Below, piece by piece: positions 8,228-15,343 of a DNA stretch of 20,429 nt. A program made the position numbers and the translations under genes. The notes under the pieces were generated by a model. The model ran no database searches. It had not been told where the DNA came from and saw only the letters and a list, made by a program, of their open reading frames with translations. The stretch's first letter is position 1. Each line of letters starts with the position of its first letter. Where the stretch lies: assembly GCA_030689795.1 (NCBI GenBank), contig JAUYEO010000375.1, forward strand, positions 1 through 20,429. Direction: 5' to 3'. Source of the stretch: Desulfobacterales bacterium (GTDB taxonomy: Bacteria; Desulfobacterota; Desulfobacteria; Desulfobacterales; RPRI01).

Positions 8228-8263
8228 GTTCAAAGTTCCAAGGTTCACGGTTCAAGGTTAGAG
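8228..8263 (+). repeat. Five tandem GTTCAAR-type units (7-8 bp)
   Basis: Successive units GTTCAAA, GTTCCAAG, GTTCACG, GTTCAAG and GTTAGAG form a short degenerate array in the gap between the DUF3786 gene and the acs terminator. It is non-coding. Confidence 0.65.
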
Positions 8264-8289
8264 AGCGATAAAGATTGAACTATGATAAC

Positions 8290-8325
8290 AAAAAAGCCCC
8301 GCCCGGTAAAGGGAGAGGCTTTTTT
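8290..8325 (-). terminator. Intrinsic terminator of the acs cluster
   Basis: Read on the minus strand, AAAAAAGCCTCTCCC, a 6-nt loop, then GGGCGGGGCTTTTTT form a stem with one G-U pair and one mismatch, ending in a six-T run. It begins 25 nt after the acsE stop codon. The stem pairs better on the minus strand, although the A6/T6 symmetry would allow some bidirectional action. It separates the acs cluster from the DUF3786 group. Confidence 0.88.
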
Positions 8326-8350
8326 CTCTTCATTTTACTGTATAAAAAAA

Positions 8351-9232
8351 TCAGACCTCAAGCCATGAATCGGAATAGAGCGTCGTCCCTAGAATTACAT
8401 TTGCGGTTTTTGCGTATTCCTGCAGTTCTTTTGAAAGACCGGCGATATTCGGGGCGTTTCCGTCCATTATCGAGTAGATCAGATCGACTATGTCGGGGCG
8501 CTTTCCTTTTGCTATTTCGGCCAGTTTTACATCCAGGGGGTCAGCGATTACGGAATACATTCCCTTCTTCTGGAGCATAACCATGTAGGTCTGGTTCAGA
8601 ATGGGACGCAGATGGATCGGCGGACCGTTTGAAATATTCGACAGCCCGCAGGTGCTTTTTGCGCCCGGAGCTATATCCTGCACCATTCCCTGAAACTCCA
8701 TCAGGCTTATGAGCTGCGGCTGCTGGATATTAACAGGGGTTACTATACCGTCGATCCAGATTTTCTCGTTCGGAATGCCTGCTTCGTTCGCCGCATAAAC
8801 AAGTTCGACGCAGAGCGCAGCGCGTTCATTCTCATCGCGCGGCAGGCCTTCGGGGCCCCACATAAGCGCTATAAAGTCGGCGTTGTACTGCGCCGCGATA
8901 GGAATCATTTTCTGATAACGCTCCGGACGGCACATGATGGAATTTATAAGAGGCGGCAGCTTGCAGACTTTCAGCGCCGCTTCAATTGCATCGACGTTCG
9001 ACGTATCGAGGGCCAGAGGAATATCGCTCACGACTTCCTGTACCGTCTGGACAACCCACGGCATCAGCTCATGCCCGTCTTTTTTTGCCGGTCCGAGGTT
9101 GATGTCTATGTAATCCATCCCCTTCTCCTTTTGCAGAAGAGCTTCTTCCTGGATCGGCTTGGGATCGCGTTCTTTGTAAGCTTTCCCAATTGTTTTTGAA
9201 ATAACGTTTAAACTTTCACCAATTAACAGCAT
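8351..9232 (-). CDS. acsE: Methyltetrahydrofolate:corrinoid iron-sulfur protein methyltransferase
   Basis: AcsE transfers the methyl group of 5-methyl-tetrahydrofolate to the cobalt of the AcsCD corrinoid protein in the cytoplasm, or the reverse in the oxidative direction. The 293 residues form a pterin-binding TIM barrel: MLLIGESLNV at the N-terminus, DYIDINLGPAKKDG near residues 40-53, LALDTSN near 73-79, and STCGLSNISNG, the segment containing the conserved asparagine of methyltransferases of this family. It is slightly longer than the ~262-residue Moorella enzyme. The start is ATG 9232, behind a strong GGGGAGG site 4 nt upstream. It is the last gene of the cluster, 68 bp after acsC and 25 bp before an intrinsic terminator. 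No key residue appears to be missing. Confidence 0.95.
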   Translation of the reverse strand: MLLIGESLNVISKTIGKAYKERDPKPIQEEALLQKEKGMDYIDINLGPAKKDGHELMPWVVQTVQEVVSDIPLALDTSNVDAIEAALKVCKLPPLINSIMCRPERYQKMIPIAAQYNADFIALMWGPEGLPRDENERAALCVELVYAANEAGIPNEKIWIDGIVTPVNIQQPQLISLMEFQGMVQDIAPGAKSTCGLSNISNGPPIHLRPILNQTYMVMLQKKGMYSVIADPLDVKLAEIAKGKRPDIVDLIYSIMDGNAPNIAGLSKELQEYAKTANVILGTTLYSDSWLEV

Positions 9233-9261
9233 ATAACCTCCCCGGTTTTTTTCACGGTTTT

Positions 9262-9283
9262 AACCGGAGGCATGCCTCCGGTT
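9262..9283. repeat. Perfect 22-bp palindrome between acsC and acsE
   Basis: AACCGGAGG, the centre CATG, and CCTCCGGTT form a perfect palindrome in the 68-bp acsC-acsE gap, about 30 bp upstream of the acsE start. The plus-strand side is followed by a T-rich tail, but the minus-strand transcript has no U-run after it. It is therefore more likely an intercistronic processing or stability hairpin, or a protein site, than a terminator for this operon. Confidence 0.65.
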
Positions 9284-9300
9284 TATTTTATTCCAACGGC

Positions 9301-10641
9301 TTATCTTGCCTTCAGAAATGCCGGAATATGGGCTGCTTCGCGGGGGCCGACGGTAATCGCCCACCCGGGAAGCTCTTCTTCCATATCGCCTGCTATTGCC
9401 GCAGCATAGCCCGGAATAATTATCTTCTTATGCTTTACCTTGTCGGCTATACCGCTCTTTTTCACGAAAGCTCCTACATCGTCACCCGAAAATTTTCCGG
9501 CGGCCCACGCAGTCATTACCGAAAGCCCTTCCGAATCCTTTATAAGGAGCCAGGACGGAACCTTGCTGCTTTCAATTTCACCCGAAACTATAAAATAGGT
9601 AAGGGCAAAGTTTGTCGTAACAAGCACGGGCGAATTTTCATCCGGATTTCCGATAGGATAGATTCCCTGGGTAACGGTCATCGGTCTCTGTGGATCGGTG
9701 AAAATGTTGAGCCTCTCAAGAAGAAGCGGAAAAATATTCTCGCCCGTGAAATCCGACATTACAACGATGCCCCCGTACTTTGCAACATGCATTCCGGCGA
9801 TAAGCGTTTCCATGTCGAGGTTGGAAGCCATCTCGCACGGAAATGTTATTGTCGGAAAACCGAGAGACCTGTTGCCGGACTTGAGCGAAGCACGCCTTAT
9901 GGCAACAAGATCCTCCAGTGATTTCTTGATTTCCCTCGATCCCGGATCGAGTATGAGATCTTTCAATCCCATGCCTGTCAGCTTGTCCGTAAGCGGAATG
10001 AGCTCTTCAACGGAACCGGCCTTGATTGCAAGGGGCAGGTTGTTTTCCTTCGCCGCTGCTCCGAAAGCATCGGCATTGCCTGCTGTAGCGGCATACATTA
10101 AGGGTTTCTTGAATTTGCATGCCTCAATGCCTGCCTTCATTACATCCGCATTTTCACTCATAAGGATAAGGTTGAATTCGGAAGTTTCGGCGATTATTTT
10201 TGCCTTCTGCGCAAATTCCTTCCTATCCCCTTTTACATCCTTGAGCGCCACCAGTTCAGGCCTTAAATTCAATCCGACTCTTTCATACTGAAAAGCGTTC
10301 CAGACCTTAAGCTTATCTTTAAGGTCTGAATCCTTTATGTCGGAATTGACAAGGGCAGCAAATGCCGTCGGGTTGAAAAAAGTCTTCTCATGACGGTATT
10401 GCACTGTCTCGCCGCCTGTCGTGAACGAGCGAACGCCTTTCCCGACGGCAACCGGACGAATCGGGGGCGCTGAAGCCGCCGAAAGTTGTTCCCTTGCTTC
10501 GTCGGATACATATGGACAGCTGTCAAGCTCAGCCTTGCCTGATGCCAGATTCATGGCAAATGCAAGGCACGTGGGGACGCCGCATTCCTTGCAGTTGGTT
10601 TTCGGCAGGAGTTTGAAAATCTGAATACCGGTTAATGCCAT
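9301..10641 (-). CDS. acsC: Corrinoid iron-sulfur protein, large (gamma) subunit
   Basis: With AcsD this subunit forms the methyl carrier of the pathway, taking CH3 from AcsE and giving it to the A-cluster of AcsB. The 446 residues begin with the 4Fe-4S domain: C17, C20, C25 and C42 in the pattern NCKECGVPTCLAFAM ... SCP. This cluster delivers electrons to cobalt for reactivation. A TIM-barrel region follows, and the C-terminal ~120 residues (from about EGLSVMTAWAAGKF onward) correspond to the corrinoid-binding domain. The length matches the family (~446). ATG 10641 has GGAG at 6-7 nt. It lies 170 bp after acsB, with a dispersed repeat in the gap, and 68 bp before acsE. Its partner acsD is not adjacent; acsA and acsB lie between them. 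Confidence 0.95.
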   Translation of the reverse strand: MALTGIQIFKLLPKTNCKECGVPTCLAFAMNLASGKAELDSCPYVSDEAREQLSAASAPPIRPVAVGKGVRSFTTGGETVQYRHEKTFFNPTAFAALVNSDIKDSDLKDKLKVWNAFQYERVGLNLRPELVALKDVKGDRKEFAQKAKIIAETSEFNLILMSENADVMKAGIEACKFKKPLMYAATAGNADAFGAAAKENNLPLAIKAGSVEELIPLTDKLTGMGLKDLILDPGSREIKKSLEDLVAIRRASLKSGNRSLGFPTITFPCEMASNLDMETLIAGMHVAKYGGIVVMSDFTGENIFPLLLERLNIFTDPQRPMTVTQGIYPIGNPDENSPVLVTTNFALTYFIVSGEIESSKVPSWLLIKDSEGLSVMTAWAAGKFSGDDVGAFVKKSGIADKVKHKKIIIPGYAAAIAGDMEEELPGWAITVGPREAAHIPAFLKAR

Positions 10642-10686
10642 TTTTATCTCCTTATTTAAATTTACAGTATAGGAATTTCTTTTTTT

Positions 10687-10768
10687 GGACGCAGATGAAC
10701 GCAGATTTTAAGGATTGTAGGTTTCCAACAATTTATTTATCTGTGAATATCAGCGCAAATCTGCGTCC
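10687..10768. repeat. Dispersed CGCAGAT element with perfect 10-bp terminal inverted repeats
   Basis: The 82-bp element starts GGACGCAGAT and ends ATCTGCGTCC, perfect inverted ends. Internally the word ACGCAGAT is repeated near the left end and CGCAAAT occurs near the right. It occupies about half of the acsB-acsC gap. It shares the GGACGCAGAT words with the copies at 8126 and 15219 but not their middle. There is no ORF; it could fold as an RNA hairpin or be a small non-autonomous repeat. Confidence 0.75.
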
Positions 10769-10811
10769 CATTAACTTGAAAACTTAATATTCCGGCTTGC
10801 CGCCAATTCCG

Positions 10812-13025
10812 TTATCCGAGAAGCGAAGGCATTGAAAGAGCCGGATGCCCCACTTTCTGCAGGAACGGCATTATCTCCTCTTCGGTTATTCCAACGGTCT
10901 CGTCGGCTATCATATCGTACAGGTTCGGACATCCGAGCGCTGCTCCCCTTTTTATAATCCTGTCCTTGATTTCTTCCTTGAGGCTCTTTGGCATCCATAC
11001 CATCCTCAATAGTCCGCCGTCGCCCAAAAGGAATTTCCCCTGGGTGACGTTGAATTTTGAATGCCCTACAAACCCGGGAGATGAGGCTCCTCCGCCCATA
11101 ACGCCTGCCAGGGTGGTGAACTTCATGCCGCACGGCGTTTCACCGGTGTAATCCCTGTGAACCGTCATTATTCCGTTGCAGGTGGGAAGAGTCGCAGCAA
11201 TGGCTTCGCAGCAACCGCACGTCGTCATTGGGTCTTTGATCATCGAATAGAAGTTATAGTGTGTAACAGCTCCTCTCGACGCCTTGAATATGAACTCATT
11301 AACGCCCTTCCACTGCCCGAGGACAGTATCAAGACATTCGCCTTTTTCTATCGGCTGGTTTGGCCCGGTCGGGTTGATTTCAAATGACGCCTTGCAGTCC
11401 ATCCAGTTATACGCGCCGCATAGGCCTGTTCTCTCGGGGCTGACCGTGCAGACATGGTTCGGGGCAAACGACTGGCAGAGGGTGCATGAGTAGTAGGTCT
11501 GAACCGACTCGTCAGTCATCTTCTCGACACGCTCATCCCTTGTCTTATACTCGCCTCTGGCGCGTTTTGTAAGCTTTTCTACATCGGCTTTTTTCGTGTA
11601 GAGGGTAACCTGCACCTTGTCCACAATCTTCTGGAAATCCTGGTGGAACTTGGCATGAAGCACAACACCGATATCCTTAAGAGAAAAGCCCTTGTCAACA
11701 GCCGCCTTTCCGACGCGGATCCAGGCAATATCCCTCTGCCCGATATGCATTACGCCCTGGATATAGTTGATGAGGTGGTGAATCTGGCGCTCCAGAATCG
11801 GCTCAAAATCGACCTGGAAATCACGGCCCGCAATCTGAACATATATTCCGAGCGGAAAAGCTTCGCCCGGCTTGACATCTTTGATATCGGGCCCGATAAC
11901 TTCCACTTTCCCGTCTTCAATTTCATTCATCTGGGCCAGTTTTACAAGCTCGGTAGCCTGAGTCTTGCCGCCTCCCATCTGGCAGAAAAGATCGGCGCCT
12001 CTGACACGCTCTCCTTCGTAGGCCGGGCCGAATGCGCAGGGGATATCGATCTTGGATACCGAGACCTTGAGACCTCTGACTTCAACGGATTTCTGAACCA
12101 TATCCTCATGCTTGACATTGGCCACAACATGTTCGTATGTGCAGATACCCGTGGGAAGAATTTCCGGAATATCGGTATCGGCAATTGTCGGGAATCCCCA
12201 GTTTACGCATCCCGCAGCGGCTGCAGCCCATTCCGCATTTACATCGCCAAGCGCGTTTACGAAAGCAAAGATTCTGTTTTTGTTATACAGCAACACTTTT
12301 TTATAGTCTCCGGGTTTGATCCCGCCGAAAGCCATTGTGGCCCTGTTTGCAAAACCAAGGGCAAATATGGCTGAAGAGATATCCGGCCCGAAAGGAACAA
12401 TTCTTGTATTCCATCCTATCTGAACGCCAGCTTCAAGAAGCTGCTCCGCGACCGTAGTTCCGTTCTGGTTGGCGGCCAGGAATATGTAAAGGCTTCTCTT
12501 CTGATATTCTTCGACTATAAGCTTCGCTATTTCCGGACTCGGTGCCGCGCCGACAATCGCCGCAAATCCGGGAGCAGAACCATCCACGAACTCGACGCCT
12601 CTTTTCCTGAAAACTGTATCATCTGCGGCTCCGAGCCAGATTTTTCCGGCTTCCTGATCTATATCTTCTGAATGAAGATAAAAATCGGGCTCATTCAGGT
12701 ATCTTAGAGCCTCCCGAATTTCAAAGGCAAAAAGGGCTGCCATGCCCGCATCGAGAAGAGGCCCGAGATAGGGAAGATGATGGCTTCCCTTAACATGGGG
12801 AGGCAGAAGACCCCTTGCAAAATCCAAGGGTTTTTTCATGTCTTCAAGGGTTTCAACTTTCAACCCCAGAAGAGAGTATATTACCGGAAGGTAATATGCG
12901 GTATTCGGAAAACCGACCTTTGTGTCCGCGTTGTAGGTTTCGAGGGCTTTCTTGTACATCCCCTCCACCTTTGAAACTATATTATATCCGCCTTGAATGG
13001 CGGCAAATGCTACTAATCTTGACAT
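10812..13025 (-). CDS. acsB: Acetyl-CoA synthase (CODH/ACS beta subunit)
   Basis: AcsB joins CO, the methyl group from AcsCD and CoA into acetyl-CoA, or cleaves it, at the Ni-Ni-4Fe4S A-cluster. The 737 residues are close to the Moorella enzyme (729). The A-cluster cysteines are visible: C514, C517, C526 and C536 in YYSCTLCQSFAPNHVC ... ERTGLC, and the Ni-binding Cys-Gly-Cys in TTCGCCE (C603, C605). The N-terminal ~310 residues correspond to the domain that docks with the CO dehydrogenase and lines the CO tunnel, so this is the full bacterial form, not the short archaeal one. ATG 13025 follows a good GGAGGG site about 4 nt upstream. It lies 63 bp after acsA; the two products are expected to form an alpha2beta2 complex. 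Cytoplasmic; no irregularities seen. Confidence 0.97.
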   Translation of the reverse strand: MSRLVAFAAIQGGYNIVSKVEGMYKKALETYNADTKVGFPNTAYYLPVIYSLLGLKVETLEDMKKPLDFARGLLPPHVKGSHHLPYLGPLLDAGMAALFAFEIREALRYLNEPDFYLHSEDIDQEAGKIWLGAADDTVFRKRGVEFVDGSAPGFAAIVGAAPSPEIAKLIVEEYQKRSLYIFLAANQNGTTVAEQLLEAGVQIGWNTRIVPFGPDISSAIFALGFANRATMAFGGIKPGDYKKVLLYNKNRIFAFVNALGDVNAEWAAAAAGCVNWGFPTIADTDIPEILPTGICTYEHVVANVKHEDMVQKSVEVRGLKVSVSKIDIPCAFGPAYEGERVRGADLFCQMGGGKTQATELVKLAQMNEIEDGKVEVIGPDIKDVKPGEAFPLGIYVQIAGRDFQVDFEPILERQIHHLINYIQGVMHIGQRDIAWIRVGKAAVDKGFSLKDIGVVLHAKFHQDFQKIVDKVQVTLYTKKADVEKLTKRARGEYKTRDERVEKMTDESVQTYYSCTLCQSFAPNHVCTVSPERTGLCGAYNWMDCKASFEINPTGPNQPIEKGECLDTVLGQWKGVNEFIFKASRGAVTHYNFYSMIKDPMTTCGCCEAIAATLPTCNGIMTVHRDYTGETPCGMKFTTLAGVMGGGASSPGFVGHSKFNVTQGKFLLGDGGLLRMVWMPKSLKEEIKDRIIKRGAALGCPNLYDMIADETVGITEEEIMPFLQKVGHPALSMPSLLG

Positions 13026-13088
13026 ATGTCCCTCCTTCGTTGAGGATTTTGTTAACCTCAGATGTTTTTTTAGACAAACAGGCCCTTT

Positions 13089-15128
13089 TTACATTGCTTC
13101 CAGTTTCTGACGGTCGGCCATATCCATGAGCACTCTATCCCTAGCCTTGTCTATGCCGAGTTCTTTCCGCTTTTTGTCAATCTGGGCGATCATTTTCTGG
13201 GCCATCTCGATCGGGGTTTCTGCAACATCCCATCGTCCGCCGTATAGTTTTTCAATTTCATTGAACAGGTAGTTCCTGAATTCCGGAGCGCCGTCTATCG
13301 GCAGGTAGCCTCCGAAGATCGTGTAAATGCCCGAAGAGACCACGTACTGGCCGATGGCAATGGCCTTTTCGCTCATCCACTCCGGGGCCGCGCCGACCGC
13401 GGGAATATCACAAAGGTCTTTCCATGGACCGCCTGCTTTGATCATCTCGGTGGCCGCCAGAAGGATGCGGGTGTTATCCACGCATGACCCCAAATGGAGC
13501 ACCGGCGGAATGCCGACGGTTTCACAGACTTCCTTGAGTCCGGGTCCGCAGTAGACGCCAGCGGTTTCCGGTGTGAGCATACCGTGCATCCCGCAGGCGA
13601 TTCCGGCGCAGCCGGTGGTGAGCACCAGCACGTCGTTTTTGATCAGTTCCTTGACCAGGGTGATGTGAAAGTTGTTGTGCTGTGTGCGGGCGTTGTTGCA
13701 GCCCACCACCGCGCCCAGGCCGCGGATGCGTCCGTTAATGATGTTGTCGTTCAGTGTGTAATATGAACCGCGGAAGGTGCCGCCCAGATGATACTCAATA
13801 GACTCCACACCGAAACCCGCTATCTGCGTGGACTTGATCTTGGGAATCATAACTTCGGCACCGCGGTTTTTGAAGTTGTCTATAGCCATGCGCACGATGC
13901 GCTTGGCATCTTCCATCGCGTGGTGTTCGTCGAATTCGATGTGAATGACGTTCTCCTGCTCCATTTTCGCCATCGGATGCGTTGTAATCAGCTTTGTGTG
14001 GAAGCACTTGGCCACGTTGGCGAGGTTCTGGAACACGCACTGCACATCCACCACCATGGCGTCGCAGGCGCCGGTTATTATAGCAAGCTCCTGCTGGAGG
14101 AAAGTTCCTGCCGGCGGCACACCGTGGCGCTGGAGAATTTCGTTGCCGGTGCAGCATATCCCGCCGAGCTGTATGCCCTTCGCCCCGACCGATTTTGCAT
14201 GATCGATCATTTCCTTAGACTGCGAGGCAGCGACTATCATTTCCGAAAGAACCGGCTCATGGCCATGGATGAGTATATTGACATGGTCCTGTTTCATTAT
14301 CCCGAGGTTCACCTCGGACTGGATGGGTGTGGGCCTTCCGAACATGACATCCTGCAGGTCGGTGGCCATCATGGCGCCGCCCCAGCCGTCCGCGAGGGAT
14401 GCCCGGGTGCACTGCTTGACTATGTTCTTGTAGTCCTGATCAACGCCCATGGTGGTGCGGTGCATGATATCGACGACTTCGCGGTCAATGGCGCGCGGTT
14501 CCACACCGTGTTTTTTCCACTTGTCCTGCAAAGGCTGCGGGGCACGCTTGAGATAGCTCAACGTTCCCTCAGGCTTGCCCCATTCGGCAATCGCTTTTTC
14601 CGCCACTTCGAGTGCAATCTCGTCGATCTCCCGGTCCACAGTCTGGCCGTCCACCTCCACGGTGGTGGCCACGTCGAAGCATGGCGCTATCTGCAGCAGC
14701 CGCAGAGGATCTTTGATCTTGTAATCATGGGATTCCTTCCGTGCCACGGAAAGAAATACTTCCGCAACAGTACGCCCATGGTCCGAATGTGCAGATGTGC
14801 CGGCCGCCACCATGCGGGCAAAATTGCGCGCTGCGATTGTGTTGGCCGTGGCACCGCAAAGCCCTTTTCTTTCATCAGGCCCGTCACCGGCCGATTTCGT
14901 AAGTGGGAGACGGCAGGGTCCCATTGCGCAAACCTTACAGCAGGTGCCCTGGATTCCTATATTACAGGGCTTCATGTTTTCTGCTCTGTCAAAAACGGTA
15001 TCAATCCCCAGTTCCTGGGCACGTTTGATCATAATCTGGGTCGCAAGGTCGATGGAAGCGGCTACCGGATCGGCAAGCTTTTTTTCCTTCGCCACCTTGA
15101 CGACTTTTTCTTTTGCTTCTTCTGCCAT
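13089..15128 (-). CDS. acsA: Ni-containing carbon monoxide dehydrogenase (CODH/ACS alpha subunit)
   Basis: AcsA interconverts CO2 and CO at the Ni-Fe-S C-cluster and passes CO through a tunnel to AcsB. The 679 residues match the family (~674 in Moorella). N-terminal cysteines C55, C63, C64, C67, C72 and C91 (PCNIGIQGTCCKVCAMGPCR ... LCG) fit the B- and D-clusters. C-cluster ligand motifs are all present in order: ILIHGHEP, GGICCTGNE, VDVQCVFQN, TTGCAGIACG, VYCGPGL and LGSCVDN. ATG 15128 follows GAGGAGG 8 nt upstream. It lies 215 bp after acsD (with a dispersed repeat in the gap) and 63 bp before acsB. Lines sampled by eye suggest that ~13265-14700 is clearly GC-richer (about 55-68%) than both gene ends (about 45-55%). 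No CooC-type nickel-insertion gene lies in the window. Confidence 0.97.
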   Translation of the reverse strand: MAEEAKEKVVKVAKEKKLADPVAASIDLATQIMIKRAQELGIDTVFDRAENMKPCNIGIQGTCCKVCAMGPCRLPLTKSAGDGPDERKGLCGATANTIAARNFARMVAAGTSAHSDHGRTVAEVFLSVARKESHDYKIKDPLRLLQIAPCFDVATTVEVDGQTVDREIDEIALEVAEKAIAEWGKPEGTLSYLKRAPQPLQDKWKKHGVEPRAIDREVVDIMHRTTMGVDQDYKNIVKQCTRASLADGWGGAMMATDLQDVMFGRPTPIQSEVNLGIMKQDHVNILIHGHEPVLSEMIVAASQSKEMIDHAKSVGAKGIQLGGICCTGNEILQRHGVPPAGTFLQQELAIITGACDAMVVDVQCVFQNLANVAKCFHTKLITTHPMAKMEQENVIHIEFDEHHAMEDAKRIVRMAIDNFKNRGAEVMIPKIKSTQIAGFGVESIEYHLGGTFRGSYYTLNDNIINGRIRGLGAVVGCNNARTQHNNFHITLVKELIKNDVLVLTTGCAGIACGMHGMLTPETAGVYCGPGLKEVCETVGIPPVLHLGSCVDNTRILLAATEMIKAGGPWKDLCDIPAVGAAPEWMSEKAIAIGQYVVSSGIYTIFGGYLPIDGAPEFRNYLFNEIEKLYGGRWDVAETPIEMAQKMIAQIDKKRKELGIDKARDRVLMDMADRQKLEAM

Positions 15129-15218
15129 TAGAGGTTCCTCCTCATATTGTTTTATTCCGGGATTTTACCCGCCGGACAATAAGCGGTTTCAAACACCGGA
15201 CATTTATAACGTTAAATT

Positions 15219-15317
15219 AAATTAGGACGCAGATTTTCGCCGATATCCGCAGATAATTATTTAGCTCTTTATATTTATCCGCCTCTGGCGGACTAAGATC
15301 TGTGTTCATCTGAGTCC
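15219..15317. repeat. Dispersed CGCAGAT-type element, copy 2
   Basis: The first 53 bp (to 15271) nearly match 8126-8177. This copy continues through TCCGCC-N-TCTGGCGGA-like dyad DNA to an inverted terminal word, AGATCTGTGTTCATCTGAGTCC-type, so that GGACGCAGAT at the left is mirrored imperfectly at 15317. It fills about half of the acsD-acsA gap and contains no gene. Confidence 0.7.
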
Positions 15318-15343
15318 AAAATGCAAATTCCCATACTATTAAA

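Noticed and set aside
9262..9283. Terminator between acsC and acsE
   Set aside because: The palindrome is perfect but no U-run follows in the minus direction, and acsE belongs functionally to the same cluster.
10771..11133. Minus-strand 120-codon frame overlapping the acsB 3' end
   Set aside because: It is out of frame within acsB, with arginine-rich low-quality composition and no ribosome-binding site.
11643..12374. Plus-strand frame of 243 codons
   Set aside because: It is antisense to acsB, which has all A-cluster ligands; the shadow has no motif.
13788..15131. 447-codon open frame on the plus strand across acsA
   Set aside because: It lies wholly antisense to the well-supported acsA, its product is rich in His, Gly and Arg typical of shadow frames, and it shows no family motif or ribosome-binding site.
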